A stretch of DNA of 64,000 nucleotides, taken from assembly GCF_052089425.1 (NCBI RefSeq), contig NZ_JBQCZW010000001.1, positions 62,001 through 126,000 on the forward strand, in the 5' to 3' direction. Shown one piece after another: positions 35,181 through 43,569 of the stretch. Source of the DNA: Ancrocorticia sp052089425 (GTDB taxonomy: Bacteria > Actinomycetota > Actinomycetes > Actinomycetales > Actinomycetaceae). A model generated the notes under the pieces. That model made no database searches. It was not told where the DNA came from and saw only the letters and a list, made by a program, of their open reading frames with translations. Made by a program: the position numbers and the translations under genes. Every line of letters begins with the position of its first letter. Position 1 is the stretch's first letter.

Positions 35181-35217
35181 GGGAGGATGTCCACCACAAA
35201 AAGTGGGAGGATGTCCA
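35181..35217. repeat. 13-bp direct repeat between hom and aroD
   Basis: GGGAGGATGTCCA occurs exactly at 35181-35193 and 35205-35217, a 24-bp period. It lies in the hom/aroD divergent intergenic region, 50-86 bp upstream of the hom start. It may be an operator for hom or simply a small duplication. Confidence 0.6.
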
Positions 35218-35343
35218 TGGCAAGCCTCATGGCATCGCACTTTGTCCAATTCGAGCCATCCGGGACCAAAGCACGGTGATAAATGTGGCAAAGGTTATAG
35301 ATTGGCTGTAAGCAAGCAGCGATTCGACGAGGAGGGGCTGACC

Positions 35344-36180
35344 ATGGCATTTGCAAATCTTGACGGCGTTACTTTAGGTAAAGACCATCCCAAAATCATT
35401 ACTCCTATCACTCCAAGAACTCTTGAGGACCTTGAGAAGCAAGCCTTGGAGCTAGGCGGCCAGAAGCTCGAGGATCACAAGGGACGCGAACTCGCATGGG
35501 AAACCAATGGACTCGAGGGTTCGGCACCTCAGTTCATTTCCGACATCGTGGAATGGCGCATCGATTGTTATGAACACGCATTAGATCCCAGCGCTATTAC
35601 CCACGCGGCCGCGATCCTTCGCTCCCGCACACCACTACCCATTCTGGCAACATTCCGCACCACCCCAGAGGGCGGCGAAAAGGATCTAGCTACCGGCCAG
35701 TACATTCGGCTTCTCACCACGCTGGCGAACTCCGGGTCAGTGGCCGGCATCGATGTGGAGCTCTCGCGTGGGCGTGAAGTGATCGCCACTGTCCGGCATG
35801 CCGCGCATTCGGCAGGTACCAGCGTGGTGGCGTCAGCTCATGATTTCTCGGGTACCCCAAGTTCACGCGCGATCGTGGATACGTTAACGTCGATGGAAGA
35901 TTCCGGGGCTGACATCGCCAAGTTCGTGTGTATGGCCAACAGTGCCGGCGATACGCTCGCCCTGATGCAGGCCACATGGGACGCGAGCCAGAAGCTCCAG
36001 ATCCCGATCATCACGGCAGCGATGGGCCCGCTAGGCACCATCTCGCGCGTGGCTGGCGGCCTGTTCGGTTCCTCTGCCACGTTTGCGACGGTTGGCCACG
36101 CCTCGGCACCCGGTCAGGTTCCCGCCGCACGCCTCAAGCCGGTCATGGCAACCATCGAGGAATGGGCAGAGGGCAAGTAG
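35344..36180 (+). CDS. aroD: Type I 3-dehydroquinate dehydratase
   Basis: 278 residues from the ATG at 35344, which has GAGGAGG 8 nt upstream. It removes water from 3-dehydroquinate in the shikimate pathway. Active-site residues of the class I TIM barrel are present: EWRID near residue 70, His166 in VVASAHDFSG, and the Schiff-base Lys193 in IAKFVCMANS. The first 35 residues are specific to this protein. Most Actinobacteria use the unrelated type II enzyme, so type I is noteworthy. It lies on the plus strand between hom and lysA, which are usually adjacent. Confidence 0.93.
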   Translation: MAFANLDGVTLGKDHPKIITPITPRTLEDLEKQALELGGQKLEDHKGRELAWETNGLEGSAPQFISDIVEWRIDCYEHALDPSAITHAAAILRSRTPLPILATFRTTPEGGEKDLATGQYIRLLTTLANSGSVAGIDVELSRGREVIATVRHAAHSAGTSVVASAHDFSGTPSSRAIVDTLTSMEDSGADIAKFVCMANSAGDTLALMQATWDASQKLQIPIITAAMGPLGTISRVAGGLFGSSATFATVGHASAPGQVPAARLKPVMATIEEWAEGK

Positions 36181-36224
36181 CCTCCGAGTAAACGGGACTA
36201 TCGGGGCAAACGGGCGTATCGGAC

Positions 36225-37601
36225 TTACGCGTCCGCATCCAACGCGAGCAAATCGTCAACGCGCTCGCGGCGAATCAGGACCCGTGCATTGCCGTCCTTG
36301 ACGGCTACCACGGCGGGGCGCGGGAGCATATTGTAGTTCGATCCCATCGAGCGCCCGTACGCTCCCGTTGCCGGGACGGCCAGTAGGTCCCCGGGGCCAA
36401 GGCTGGCCGTGAGAGCCACATCCTTGACCACGATGTCACCGCTTTCACAGTGTTTGCCTACAACGCGTGAGCGCACGTTCTCATCAAGCGGTTCGCGGCT
36501 AGCCAGTGTGGCGGTGTAATCCGCGCCGTAGAGGGCCGGCCTCACGTTATCGCTCATCCCGCCATCAACGGACACGTAGCGGCGCGAACCGTCATCCAAC
36601 TCAACGCTCTTGATCGTTCCCACGGTGTAGATGGTGATTCCCGCTGGCCCGGCGATTGAGCGGCCTGGCTCAATCGACACCTTGGGGGCGGCGAGCCCCG
36701 TTTCGGTCACGTGAGTTGTCACCGCACCCGCAAGCGCCGCGGCGTACGTGACGGCTGAGGGAGGAACATCATCGAGCACCGTGTACCGAATCGCGTATCC
36801 ACCACCAAAATCTATCTCTGGCACCGCCACATCGTAGGTGGCTGCGATCTGCGCGCGCAGATCCAAGATTGCCTTAGCCGCCTCCGTGAACGCATCCAGT
36901 GTCAGAATCTGTGATCCGATATGCGAATGCAGCCCCACAAGCTCCAGATGCGGAGCTGCGAGCGCCTCCTCGGCAGCACGCAGCGCACCACCGGTTGAAA
37001 TGGACAGCCCGAATTTCTGATCCTCGTGCGCTGTGGAGATATATTCGTGACCGCCCGCGTGGATTCCCGTGGTGACCCGTAAGACGATAGGGGCAGTTTG
37101 ATTTCGTTCGCCCGCCACGGCTTCTACGAGTGCGAGTTCGGCAAGGGAATCGACGACGACGTGGCCCACCCCCGCCTCGAGGGCCAGCTCAATCTCCGCC
37201 CGGGACTTATTATTCCCGTGCAGTCCGATCTTTGCTCCCGGTACACCGGCCGCGAGCGCCGTGCGCAGTTCTCCTTCGGAACACGTATCGATACATAGCC
37301 CAAGTTCGCCCATCCAACGGGCTACGGCAACGCTCAGGAATGCCTTACCGGCGTAGTAAACCTCTCCGCCCGCAAGCTCACCAAAGGATTCATCAATCGC
37401 AGCTTTCCACGCGCCTGCCCTCGCCCTCATATCCGCTTCGTCAATCACGTACAGCGGCGAGCCGAATTGGGCAACAAGATCGGAAGCCGTGACACCACCA
37501 ATCGTCAATTCTCCGTCCACCCGGCGTGCCGTGATTGGCCAGATGCCGGAGAACGATCCATCCGGTGCGGGGGCGGCTAGGTGTTCCAAGGGCAGCGTCA
37601 T
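36225..37601 (-). CDS. lysA: Diaminopimelate decarboxylase
   Basis: 458 residues from the ATG at 37601, preceded by AAAGGAA. It makes lysine from meso-diaminopimelate. PLP lysine is Lys86 in EVYYAGKAFLS; HIGSQILTLDAF and FGGGYAIRYT follow, and the other active-site segment is GKHCESGDIV. It lies 47 nt after argS in the common argS-lysA pair. The N-terminal 20 residues are variable. Confidence 0.96.
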   Translation of the reverse strand: MTLPLEHLAAPAPDGSFSGIWPITARRVDGELTIGGVTASDLVAQFGSPLYVIDEADMRARAGAWKAAIDESFGELAGGEVYYAGKAFLSVAVARWMGELGLCIDTCSEGELRTALAAGVPGAKIGLHGNNKSRAEIELALEAGVGHVVVDSLAELALVEAVAGERNQTAPIVLRVTTGIHAGGHEYISTAHEDQKFGLSISTGGALRAAEEALAAPHLELVGLHSHIGSQILTLDAFTEAAKAILDLRAQIAATYDVAVPEIDFGGGYAIRYTVLDDVPPSAVTYAAALAGAVTTHVTETGLAAPKVSIEPGRSIAGPAGITIYTVGTIKSVELDDGSRRYVSVDGGMSDNVRPALYGADYTATLASREPLDENVRSRVVGKHCESGDIVVKDVALTASLGPGDLLAVPATGAYGRSMGSNYNMLPRPAVVAVKDGNARVLIRRERVDDLLALDADA

Positions 37602-37648
37602 AGGATTTCCTTTCACGAGTGAGCAATCACTTTTCTCGTGTGAACTCA

Positions 37649-39325
37649 CTACATTCTCTCTGGCGCCGATACTCCTAACAAGTCCAGTCCATTGACCAAT
37701 ACTTGCCGGGTGGCATCGTTCAGCCAGAGGCGGGTGCGATGAAGGTTGGTCACGTCCTCGTCAGCGCGCGGGGTAACGCGGGCCTTGCCGTACCACGTGT
37801 GGTAGGAGCCAGCGAGTTCCTCGAGGTACCGGGCCACCCGATGCGGCTCGCGGAGGTTGGCAGCCTGCACCGCAATGTCAGGGAAACGTGCCAATGTTCC
37901 AAGCAGTTCAGAATCCGCGGCTTCGAGAAGCTCCGGTGTGAAGCCGTCCTCGCGTGACACTCCGTGTTCAGCGGCATTCCTTGCCACTGCGCATGTGCGC
38001 GCATGGGCGTACTGGACGTAGTACACGGGGTTCTCACTGGAGTGGGAGGCCACCAGATCCAGATCGATTTCCAACGTGGTGTCAACGGAAGCGCGCACCA
38101 GCGAATACCGTGCGGCGTCCACACCAACGGCGTCCACCAGATCATCCATCGTTACAACGGTACCCGCGCGCTTGGACATCCGGACAGCCTCGCCACCACG
38201 CACCAAGTTCACAAGCTGACCGATGAGAATTTCCATGTTCTTCCCGGCACCGGATTGGTCACCAAAGGCGCGTGCCATGGCGTACATCCGGCCAATGTAG
38301 CCATGGTGGTCAGCCCCCAACATGTACACGCACTGATCCGCGCCGCGCTCGCGCTTGTCCAAGTAGTAGGCGATATCGGCAGCGAAGTAGGCCTTTTCGC
38401 CGTTCGATTTGATGATCACCCGATCCTTGTCATCGCCATAATCGGTGGAGCGCAGCCACAGCGCATCGTCCTTTTCCTCCAAAGCACCCTGCTCGCGCAG
38501 CCGATCAATGGCGCGATCAACGGCACCCGATTCGTGAAGCGACTGCTCGTGGAAGTACACGTCAAAATCTGAACGGAACTCGTGGAGAGCTTCCTGAATC
38601 TCCTGGAACATCAGCTCAACCCCGCGGGCCCGGAATGCCTCCTGAGCCTCGCTATCGGGAAGCGTTCTGGGATCAGGTTCGCCTGCGGCAACAGCCTGCT
38701 CAATCACCGTGTTCGCGATGTCAGCGATGTATTGGCCGCCGTATCCATCCTCTGGCACCTCGCGGCCCTGAGCGCGGGCCAGAAGGGAGGAGGAGAAATG
38801 ATCGATCTGGTTGCCATGATCATTGAAGTAGTATTCGCGAACTACGTGTGCGCCAGAGTAGGCAAGGATTCGAGCGAGTGAATCGCCAACGGCGGCCCAG
38901 CGGGCACCACCAATGTGAATCGGGCCCGTGGGATTAGCAGAAACGTATTCCAGATTCACCGTGTGGCCAGCCGCAGATTCTGAGCGTCCGTAGCCGGCAC
39001 CCTTTGTGAGGATCGTGCGCGCCAGTTCGCCAGCTGCCCCCGCGGACAAGCGGATGTTGAGGAAGCCAGGCCCGGCAACCTCCACCGAGTCCACTCCGGA
39101 AATCTCACGCAGGCGCACGGCGAACAGATCAGCGAAATCGCGTGGCTTCATGCCCGCGCGCTTTGCGAGCTGCATTGCAACGTTCGTGGCCCAATCACCG
39201 TGCTCTCGCGAGCGCGGGCGCTCAACCTTTACCTCAGGAAGTTCACCGTCAATCGTGAAGGTGCCATCATCTACCGCGGTCTTGAGCGCTGCCGCAATCG
39301 CCTTACCAAGTTCTTCAGGAGTCAC
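37649..39325 (-). CDS. argS: Arginyl-tRNA synthetase
   Basis: 558 residues, class I synthetase. HIGH-type motif in ANPTGPIHIGGARWAAVGDS, KMSK-type loop in RMSKRAGTVVTMDDLVDAVG, N-terminal ArgRS additional domain, and the C-terminal DALR anticodon domain ending WYGKARVTPRADED...LNDATRQVL. It attaches Arg to tRNAs such as the tRNA-Arg(CCG) that lies 130 nt upstream. Confidence 0.97.
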   Translation of the reverse strand: MTPEELGKAIAAALKTAVDDGTFTIDGELPEVKVERPRSREHGDWATNVAMQLAKRAGMKPRDFADLFAVRLREISGVDSVEVAGPGFLNIRLSAGAAGELARTILTKGAGYGRSESAAGHTVNLEYVSANPTGPIHIGGARWAAVGDSLARILAYSGAHVVREYYFNDHGNQIDHFSSSLLARAQGREVPEDGYGGQYIADIANTVIEQAVAAGEPDPRTLPDSEAQEAFRARGVELMFQEIQEALHEFRSDFDVYFHEQSLHESGAVDRAIDRLREQGALEEKDDALWLRSTDYGDDKDRVIIKSNGEKAYFAADIAYYLDKRERGADQCVYMLGADHHGYIGRMYAMARAFGDQSGAGKNMEILIGQLVNLVRGGEAVRMSKRAGTVVTMDDLVDAVGVDAARYSLVRASVDTTLEIDLDLVASHSSENPVYYVQYAHARTCAVARNAAEHGVSREDGFTPELLEAADSELLGTLARFPDIAVQAANLREPHRVARYLEELAGSYHTWYGKARVTPRADEDVTNLHRTRLWLNDATRQVLVNGLDLLGVSAPERM

Positions 39326-39455
39326 GCAGCAGATTCTACGTGTTCACGGCCCACCCAACGAATCGTGCCCATCATGATTCGTCGCATATATCACCTCGCG
39401 GCTTTCGCGTGAGCGCACAAGCGCTCGCTTCCAAGCTGCTAGGATATTGCGGTAC

Positions 39456-39528
39456 GCCCCGATAGCTCAGTGGATAGAGCGTCTGCCTCCGGAGCAGAAG
39501 GTCGCAGGTTCGAATCCTGTTCGGGGTA
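39456..39528 (+). tRNA. tRNA-Arg (anticodon CCG)
   Basis: A full cloverleaf: acceptor GCCCCGA/TCGGGGT (G-U at the end), D-arm GCTCAGTGGATAGAGC, anticodon arm TCTGC-CTCCGGA-GCAGA with anticodon CCG, variable loop AGGTC, and T-arm GCAGG-TTCGAAT-CCTGT (last pair G-U). The 3' CCA is not encoded. It reads CGG codons. Confidence 0.96.
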
Positions 39529-39539
39529 CCGATGCGAGG

Positions 39540-39929
39540 CTACAGCTGCACGCCCGTGGTGTAGTACCAGCGCCCGTTCTGCCGCATGAAGCTTGAGCGC
39601 TCATGCATAATGCCGCGTTCCATCTTTTGACGCCAATGCGCACGAAACTCCACCGTTGCCGTCTCTCCATGATCCACGTATTCGAGGATAACCAGCCTGC
39701 GCCATTGAACATCCGGATCAACCTCGAGTTCTGCCGGACGGTACCGAGAATCCCACGTTTCTAGCAGGTGGTCCGGCAGCCCAAGCGCGAAGGCGCTGTA
39801 CCGTGAGCGCATGAGTGCCTCGGCGTTGGGAGCATGTTCACCGCGATGATAGGGACCGCAGCACGTGGCATATGTCTTTCCACTTTGACACGGACAAAAT
39901 GAGGCTTCTGGCAACGGTTTAATGTTCAC
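39540..39929 (-). CDS. YchJ-like SEC-C motif protein
   Basis: 129 residues from the GTG at 39929 (GGAG 8 nt upstream); a longer start at 39971 is possible. The N-terminal SEC-C zinc motif is CPCQSGKTYATCCGPYH, followed by a conserved NTF2-like domain (RSRYSAFALGLPDHLLETWD and TATVEFRAHWRQKMERGIMH). Members of the YchJ family are widespread and of unknown function. It lies on the strand opposite to the tRNA, 11 nt from its end. Confidence 0.88.
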   Translation of the reverse strand: MNIKPLPEASFCPCQSGKTYATCCGPYHRGEHAPNAEALMRSRYSAFALGLPDHLLETWDSRYRPAELEVDPDVQWRRLVILEYVDHGETATVEFRAHWRQKMERGIMHERSSFMRQNGRWYYTTGVQL

Positions 39930-40022
39930 GGCTTGAGCTCCCAGCAGTGGAGATGAGTGGTAGTTTCTCATCGTATCTGCTTGTCACACGGTAAGTGAAA
40001 ATCTTGGGGCCAGCCACATTCA

Positions 40023-40796
40023 CTAGCTGCCGTATTCGGCCATCCGTTGGCGCACCGCCGTGGGCTCATCCGTGATCAACCCGTCAACGCCCCACTCAAG
40101 GAGCGTATCCACATCAGTCACATCGTTGATCGTCCACGCGTGAACTGCGATTCCCCGACCGTGCGCTGCCGCGATAAACCGCTGGGTCAACACGGGGACC
40201 TTCCCATAAAAGAGCGGGACCTGAGCCACATCTACCCCAGCATCCGGCCCGGGCAGCGCCCGAAGGAGGCGCGAACCAGACCGCCCAAGCACTCCAGCCG
40301 CTACAACGCGGGCGATCGCTGCCATTCCCATGGACGTCGTGACTCCCGGAAGTACGGACCGAATCCTTCCCAACCGCCGCTCATTGAAGCTCGCTAGGCA
40401 CACCGAGCGCTGGGCCCGGGTACGGCGCACAGCATCCGTTAACGGTTCCACCACACCATCAGATTTTGCATCGATGTTGAACACGATGTCCGGGAACTGA
40501 TCAAGAACCTCATCAACTCGCATGAGTCTGTTGCCGGACCCGTCCCGGACTGTGGCAAGCTCCGCCCATGTGTAATCGGAGACTCTGCCTGTAGCGTCGG
40601 TTGTTCGATCAAGTTTTGGATCATGGGCCAGTACTGCCACTCCATCGGCCGTGGCATGGGCATCTGTTTCGATGAATGTGAAGCCCGCTTTGCGCATCGC
40701 TTCAAAACTGGCGATGGAATTCTCGGGGTATTCGTTTGCGCCACCGCGGTGGGCAATCACGAGAGGCTTTTCGCCTATCGGGTACAGCCTAGACAC
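40023..40796 (-). CDS. Glycerophosphodiester phosphodiesterase
   Basis: 257 residues, GDPD family TIM barrel. Catalytic segments are VIAHRGGANEYPENSI (His, Arg, Glu), FIETDAHATADGVAVLAHDP (Glu, Asp, His) and the C-terminal VHAWTINDVTDVDTLLEWG. It hydrolyses deacylated phospholipids to glycerol 3-phosphate. There is no signal peptide, so it is predicted to be cytoplasmic, unlike exported GlpQ. The start is GTG with AAGG 9 nt upstream. Alternative substrates such as wall polymers cannot be excluded. Confidence 0.92.
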   Translation of the reverse strand: MSRLYPIGEKPLVIAHRGGANEYPENSIASFEAMRKAGFTFIETDAHATADGVAVLAHDPKLDRTTDATGRVSDYTWAELATVRDGSGNRLMRVDEVLDQFPDIVFNIDAKSDGVVEPLTDAVRRTRAQRSVCLASFNERRLGRIRSVLPGVTTSMGMAAIARVVAAGVLGRSGSRLLRALPGPDAGVDVAQVPLFYGKVPVLTQRFIAAAHGRGIAVHAWTINDVTDVDTLLEWGVDGLITDEPTAVRQRMAEYGS

Positions 40797-40822
40797 TGCG
40801 GGTTACCTTGCCGCCCAATCCG

Positions 40823-42160
40823 CTACTCGCAGATTTCGTTGATATCAACGGCCCCTTGTTCGGCAAGGAACTGATCGGGACTCACAAGCGAAGATACGCT
40901 ATCGGCTGTCCCTAAGGCCGGATCGTGAATCTCGAGGTGCAGGTGAGGACCAGTCGAGTTTCCGTTGGAGCCCACGAGGCCGATTTGCTGGCCGGCGCTC
41001 ACCTTATCGCCCACGTTAACAAGAACTCCGTGATCCCACATGTGCACGTACCACGACTCGTAGATCTTGCCGTTGATCTCATGTTCCACAACGATGGTAT
41101 TAGGCGAACGGCCCGCGGTGCTGCCGCCGGCGAAGGTGACAGTGCCATCGGCGATCGCATAGATCGGAGTATCTGACGGTGCGGCGTAATCCTGACCGGC
41201 ATGGTAGGAAGAACCGCCGAGGATAGGATCAACGCGGGGCCCAAAGCCCGACGTGCGATGATAAACACCGGAATCCAGCGGGAACACCACTGAGGAGGAA
41301 GAATCCTGCTCCACGAACGCTGCGCGTAAGCCCTGAGCTCCCTCGGGCTCACACTGGGAGGCAGCCGCGTTACCGCTGCTGGCCTGCTCGCTCATCGTGG
41401 TGGCTTCAGAACGAATCCCCGCATTGGGAGAACCTGCCAGAGCCTCAGGCATGCTGCCTTGCTGAGTAGTCCCGCCAACAATCGACGCGTTCAGCGGCTG
41501 CGCTGCCTGTGCAACGTTGCCACCCGGATTTCCCATGCCGAGGAGCGGAACAGCAATGCCGCCAACAGCAAGAGCCGAAACGGTCATTCCCTGAAGCAGA
41601 TTCTTACGTCCAGACTTCGAAGGCTTGGTTGATTTCCCTGCGCGGTTACCCGGCCTAGATGAGCCGCGGGCCGCACCTGGTTTGCGCGGGGTGAATGAGG
41701 CTTCCTGCTTCGCAGAGGAACGTCCAACGACGTGTCCAGACTCCTCCGCCGATGGAGCAGTTGGAACAGAATCTTGCTCACTCGCACGAGTGAAGCCTTG
41801 CGCGTCAGAGCCGGCTGCTGCGGCCACGCGCGCACGCTCACGGCGCCTGCGTTCCACACGAGAAAGCTCTTTGCCTTCTTCGATGGCCTCGGATACGGCA
41901 TCCTGAGATAGAACGTCGGTTTCTACTGGATCAACAACAGGTGGATCAACAAGAACTGGTGCGACTTCGTGAAGCGATGCTTGTTCCAGATGAGCGAGAG
42001 CCGCTTGACGGGCTCTCCTACGAGCCGCCCCTTCACGGATCGCCTTGCGCCGTGCCGATTCTTCAGCCATACGGCGCGCAAACTCAATCTGTTCGGGTGT
42101 TCGGTCCGCCAGCAACATCTCATGCCTGCGAGATTCACGAGTCTCGTTAATGACCTTCAC
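40823..42160 (-). CDS. M23-family metallopeptidase, membrane-anchored
   Basis: 445 residues with a GTG start after AAGGAAAGGG. The first 180 residues are charged and rich in Arg, Glu and Ala (cytoplasmic). One membrane helix lies near residue 190-210 (GMTVSALAVGGIAVPLLGM), and the C-terminal LytM/M23 domain is outside. Zinc-site motifs are present: SSYHAGQDYAAP (His, Asp), the catalytic His region YVHMWDHGVLV and GPHLHLEIH. It should cleave peptidoglycan cross-bridges or act as a wall hydrolase activator. The long internal N-terminus could tie it to cytoplasmic division proteins. Upstream are two MtrA-box-like repeats. Confidence 0.9.
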   Translation of the reverse strand: MKVINETRESRRHEMLLADRTPEQIEFARRMAEESARRKAIREGAARRRARQAALAHLEQASLHEVAPVLVDPPVVDPVETDVLSQDAVSEAIEEGKELSRVERRRRERARVAAAAGSDAQGFTRASEQDSVPTAPSAEESGHVVGRSSAKQEASFTPRKPGAARGSSRPGNRAGKSTKPSKSGRKNLLQGMTVSALAVGGIAVPLLGMGNPGGNVAQAAQPLNASIVGGTTQQGSMPEALAGSPNAGIRSEATTMSEQASSGNAAASQCEPEGAQGLRAAFVEQDSSSSVVFPLDSGVYHRTSGFGPRVDPILGGSSYHAGQDYAAPSDTPIYAIADGTVTFAGGSTAGRSPNTIVVEHEINGKIYESWYVHMWDHGVLVNVGDKVSAGQQIGLVGSNGNSTGPHLHLEIHDPALGTADSVSSLVSPDQFLAEQGAVDINEICE

Positions 42161-42191
42161 ACCCTTTCCTTGCTTCTGTCCGGATCAACTA

Positions 42192-42208
42192 TTACAAAAT
42201 GATAACGG
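42192..42208 (+). promoter_or_regulatory. MtrA-box-like repeat 1 upstream of the M23 gene
   Basis: TTACA (42192-42196) and TAACG (42203-42207) are separated by 6 nt, an 11-bp period. It lies 32 bp upstream of the M23 start. The same two pentamers occur in swapped order, on the other strand, at 42312-42327. Confidence 0.45.
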
Positions 42209-42311
42209 AGGCTACCGAGTTGCGATACATCATTGCGCATCTAGGATCGCCACATCGTCTCAAACCACTGGAATACCAACGTTTTCTCTTATCATTACAC
42301 CCGTCACATTT

Positions 42312-42327
42312 TGTAACGTGACCGTTA
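42312..42327 (-). promoter_or_regulatory. MtrA-box-like repeat 2 upstream of the M23 gene
   Basis: On the minus strand TAACG then, after 6 nt, TTACA, again an 11-bp period. The 42161-42489 intergenic stretch (329 nt) otherwise shows no gene or terminator; it probably carries the M23 promoter. Confidence 0.45.
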
Positions 42328-42489
42328 TCTGAATTGCGTCAGGTATCTGCCATGCCTGAAATGCCACGCAATTCCGCGGCTTCGGCCATCTTCCGTGACT
42401 GCACGCCGGCACGAACCCCCGACGCACATTACGCGACCAAAGTCCCGCCACCCATCACTCACGGCGTGAGACACGACACGAAGAGCCGC

Positions 42490-43569
42490 CTATGGATACC
42501 TGCGCCCATCACGCTGCATGGAATCGCGGACTTCGCCTACGAGTTCTTCAAGAATGTCCTCCATGAAAACGATGCCGATAATCGCCCCGTCTGACAGGAC
42601 GCTAGCCACGTGGGTACGCGAGCCCTGCATCGCGGCAAGCACATCCTCCACCTCATCCTCTGGCTTGACGCCCACGAGGCGGCGGATCCGCCAATCGCCC
42701 AGCGGTTCATCGCGTTGATTCTCCGGAATGTTGAGGATGTCCTTCATATGTATGTAACCGAGGATCTTCCCGCCGTCGTCGCCCCTCATCCCCGAATCGG
42801 ACTGGCCCCCATCGCGTACGAGGAACCGAGAAAACCCCGTCACGGCCACGGCCCGCTCGATCTGCCCGGCGCTCACGGGCAACTCGACCCCCGCAACATC
42901 CTCAACTGGCACCATCACCTCGCGGGCGTTGTGATCTGAGAACTCGAGCGCTCCGGTAATGAGCCCCTGATCGTCGCGCAGAACACCCGCGGCCTCCGAG
43001 GCGGCCACGATGGAGGCAACCTCACTGGCCGTGAAAGCCGAATTGACTTCATCCTTGGGCTGGATGCCAAGTATGCGAACAACGGCGAGCGAACACCAGT
43101 TGAGGACGGCGATGATCGGATAGAACACCTTCTCAAATAGGAGCAGCGCTGGTAGCAACTTGAGGGCGGATTTCTCCGGGTGAGTGACCGAGATATTCTT
43201 CGGCACCATCTCTCCCAGTACCACGTGTAGTCCCACCACAAGCAGGAGCGCCACAACGAAGGCAATCCCGTGAACAATGGCAGGTGCCAGCCCCACCGCC
43301 TCAAGAGGTACCTCGATAAGGCGCGCGATCGCCGGTTCCGCCATCACTCCCAAACCTACAGAGCAGAGCGTGACGCCCAGCTGGGAGGCGGCCAGCATCC
43401 GCGACAGGTGCTCGATGGACCACAGCGCCTTTTTAGCCGCACCAGATTCCTTGACAAGAGGTTCGATCCTCGAGCTGCGCGAACCCGTCAGTGCGAACTC
43501 GGAGGCCACGAAGAAGGCGTTGAGTGCCAGAAGGAGGACGGTCAGAAGGAGGGCAACGGGTGTACTCAT
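42490..43569 (-). CDS. CNNM/CBS-domain membrane protein (second of pair)
   Basis: 359 residues. N-terminal CNNM (DUF21) membrane domain (LLTVLLLALNAFFVASEFAL, SQLGVTLCSVGLGVMAEPAI) followed by two CBS motifs (VMVPVEDVAGVELPVSAGQI and GVKPEDEVEDVLAAMQGSRT). The C-terminal CorC/HlyC transporter-associated domain is absent, making it shorter than its neighbour. Such proteins are linked to magnesium or divalent cation export; old annotation calls them hemolysins. Its ATG overlaps the stop of the upstream homologue (ATGA), suggesting a heteromeric pair. Confidence 0.9.
   Translation of the reverse strand: MSTPVALLLTVLLLALNAFFVASEFALTGSRSSRIEPLVKESGAAKKALWSIEHLSRMLAASQLGVTLCSVGLGVMAEPAIARLIEVPLEAVGLAPAIVHGIAFVVALLLVVGLHVVLGEMVPKNISVTHPEKSALKLLPALLLFEKVFYPIIAVLNWCSLAVVRILGIQPKDEVNSAFTASEVASIVAASEAAGVLRDDQGLITGALEFSDHNAREVMVPVEDVAGVELPVSAGQIERAVAVTGFSRFLVRDGGQSDSGMRGDDGGKILGYIHMKDILNIPENQRDEPLGDWRIRRLVGVKPEDEVEDVLAAMQGSRTHVASVLSDGAIIGIVFMEDILEELVGEVRDSMQRDGRRYP

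Noticed and set aside
43450..43470. T-loop-like GGTTCGATCC
   Set aside because: Inside the CNNM/CBS gene and without any other tRNA parts.
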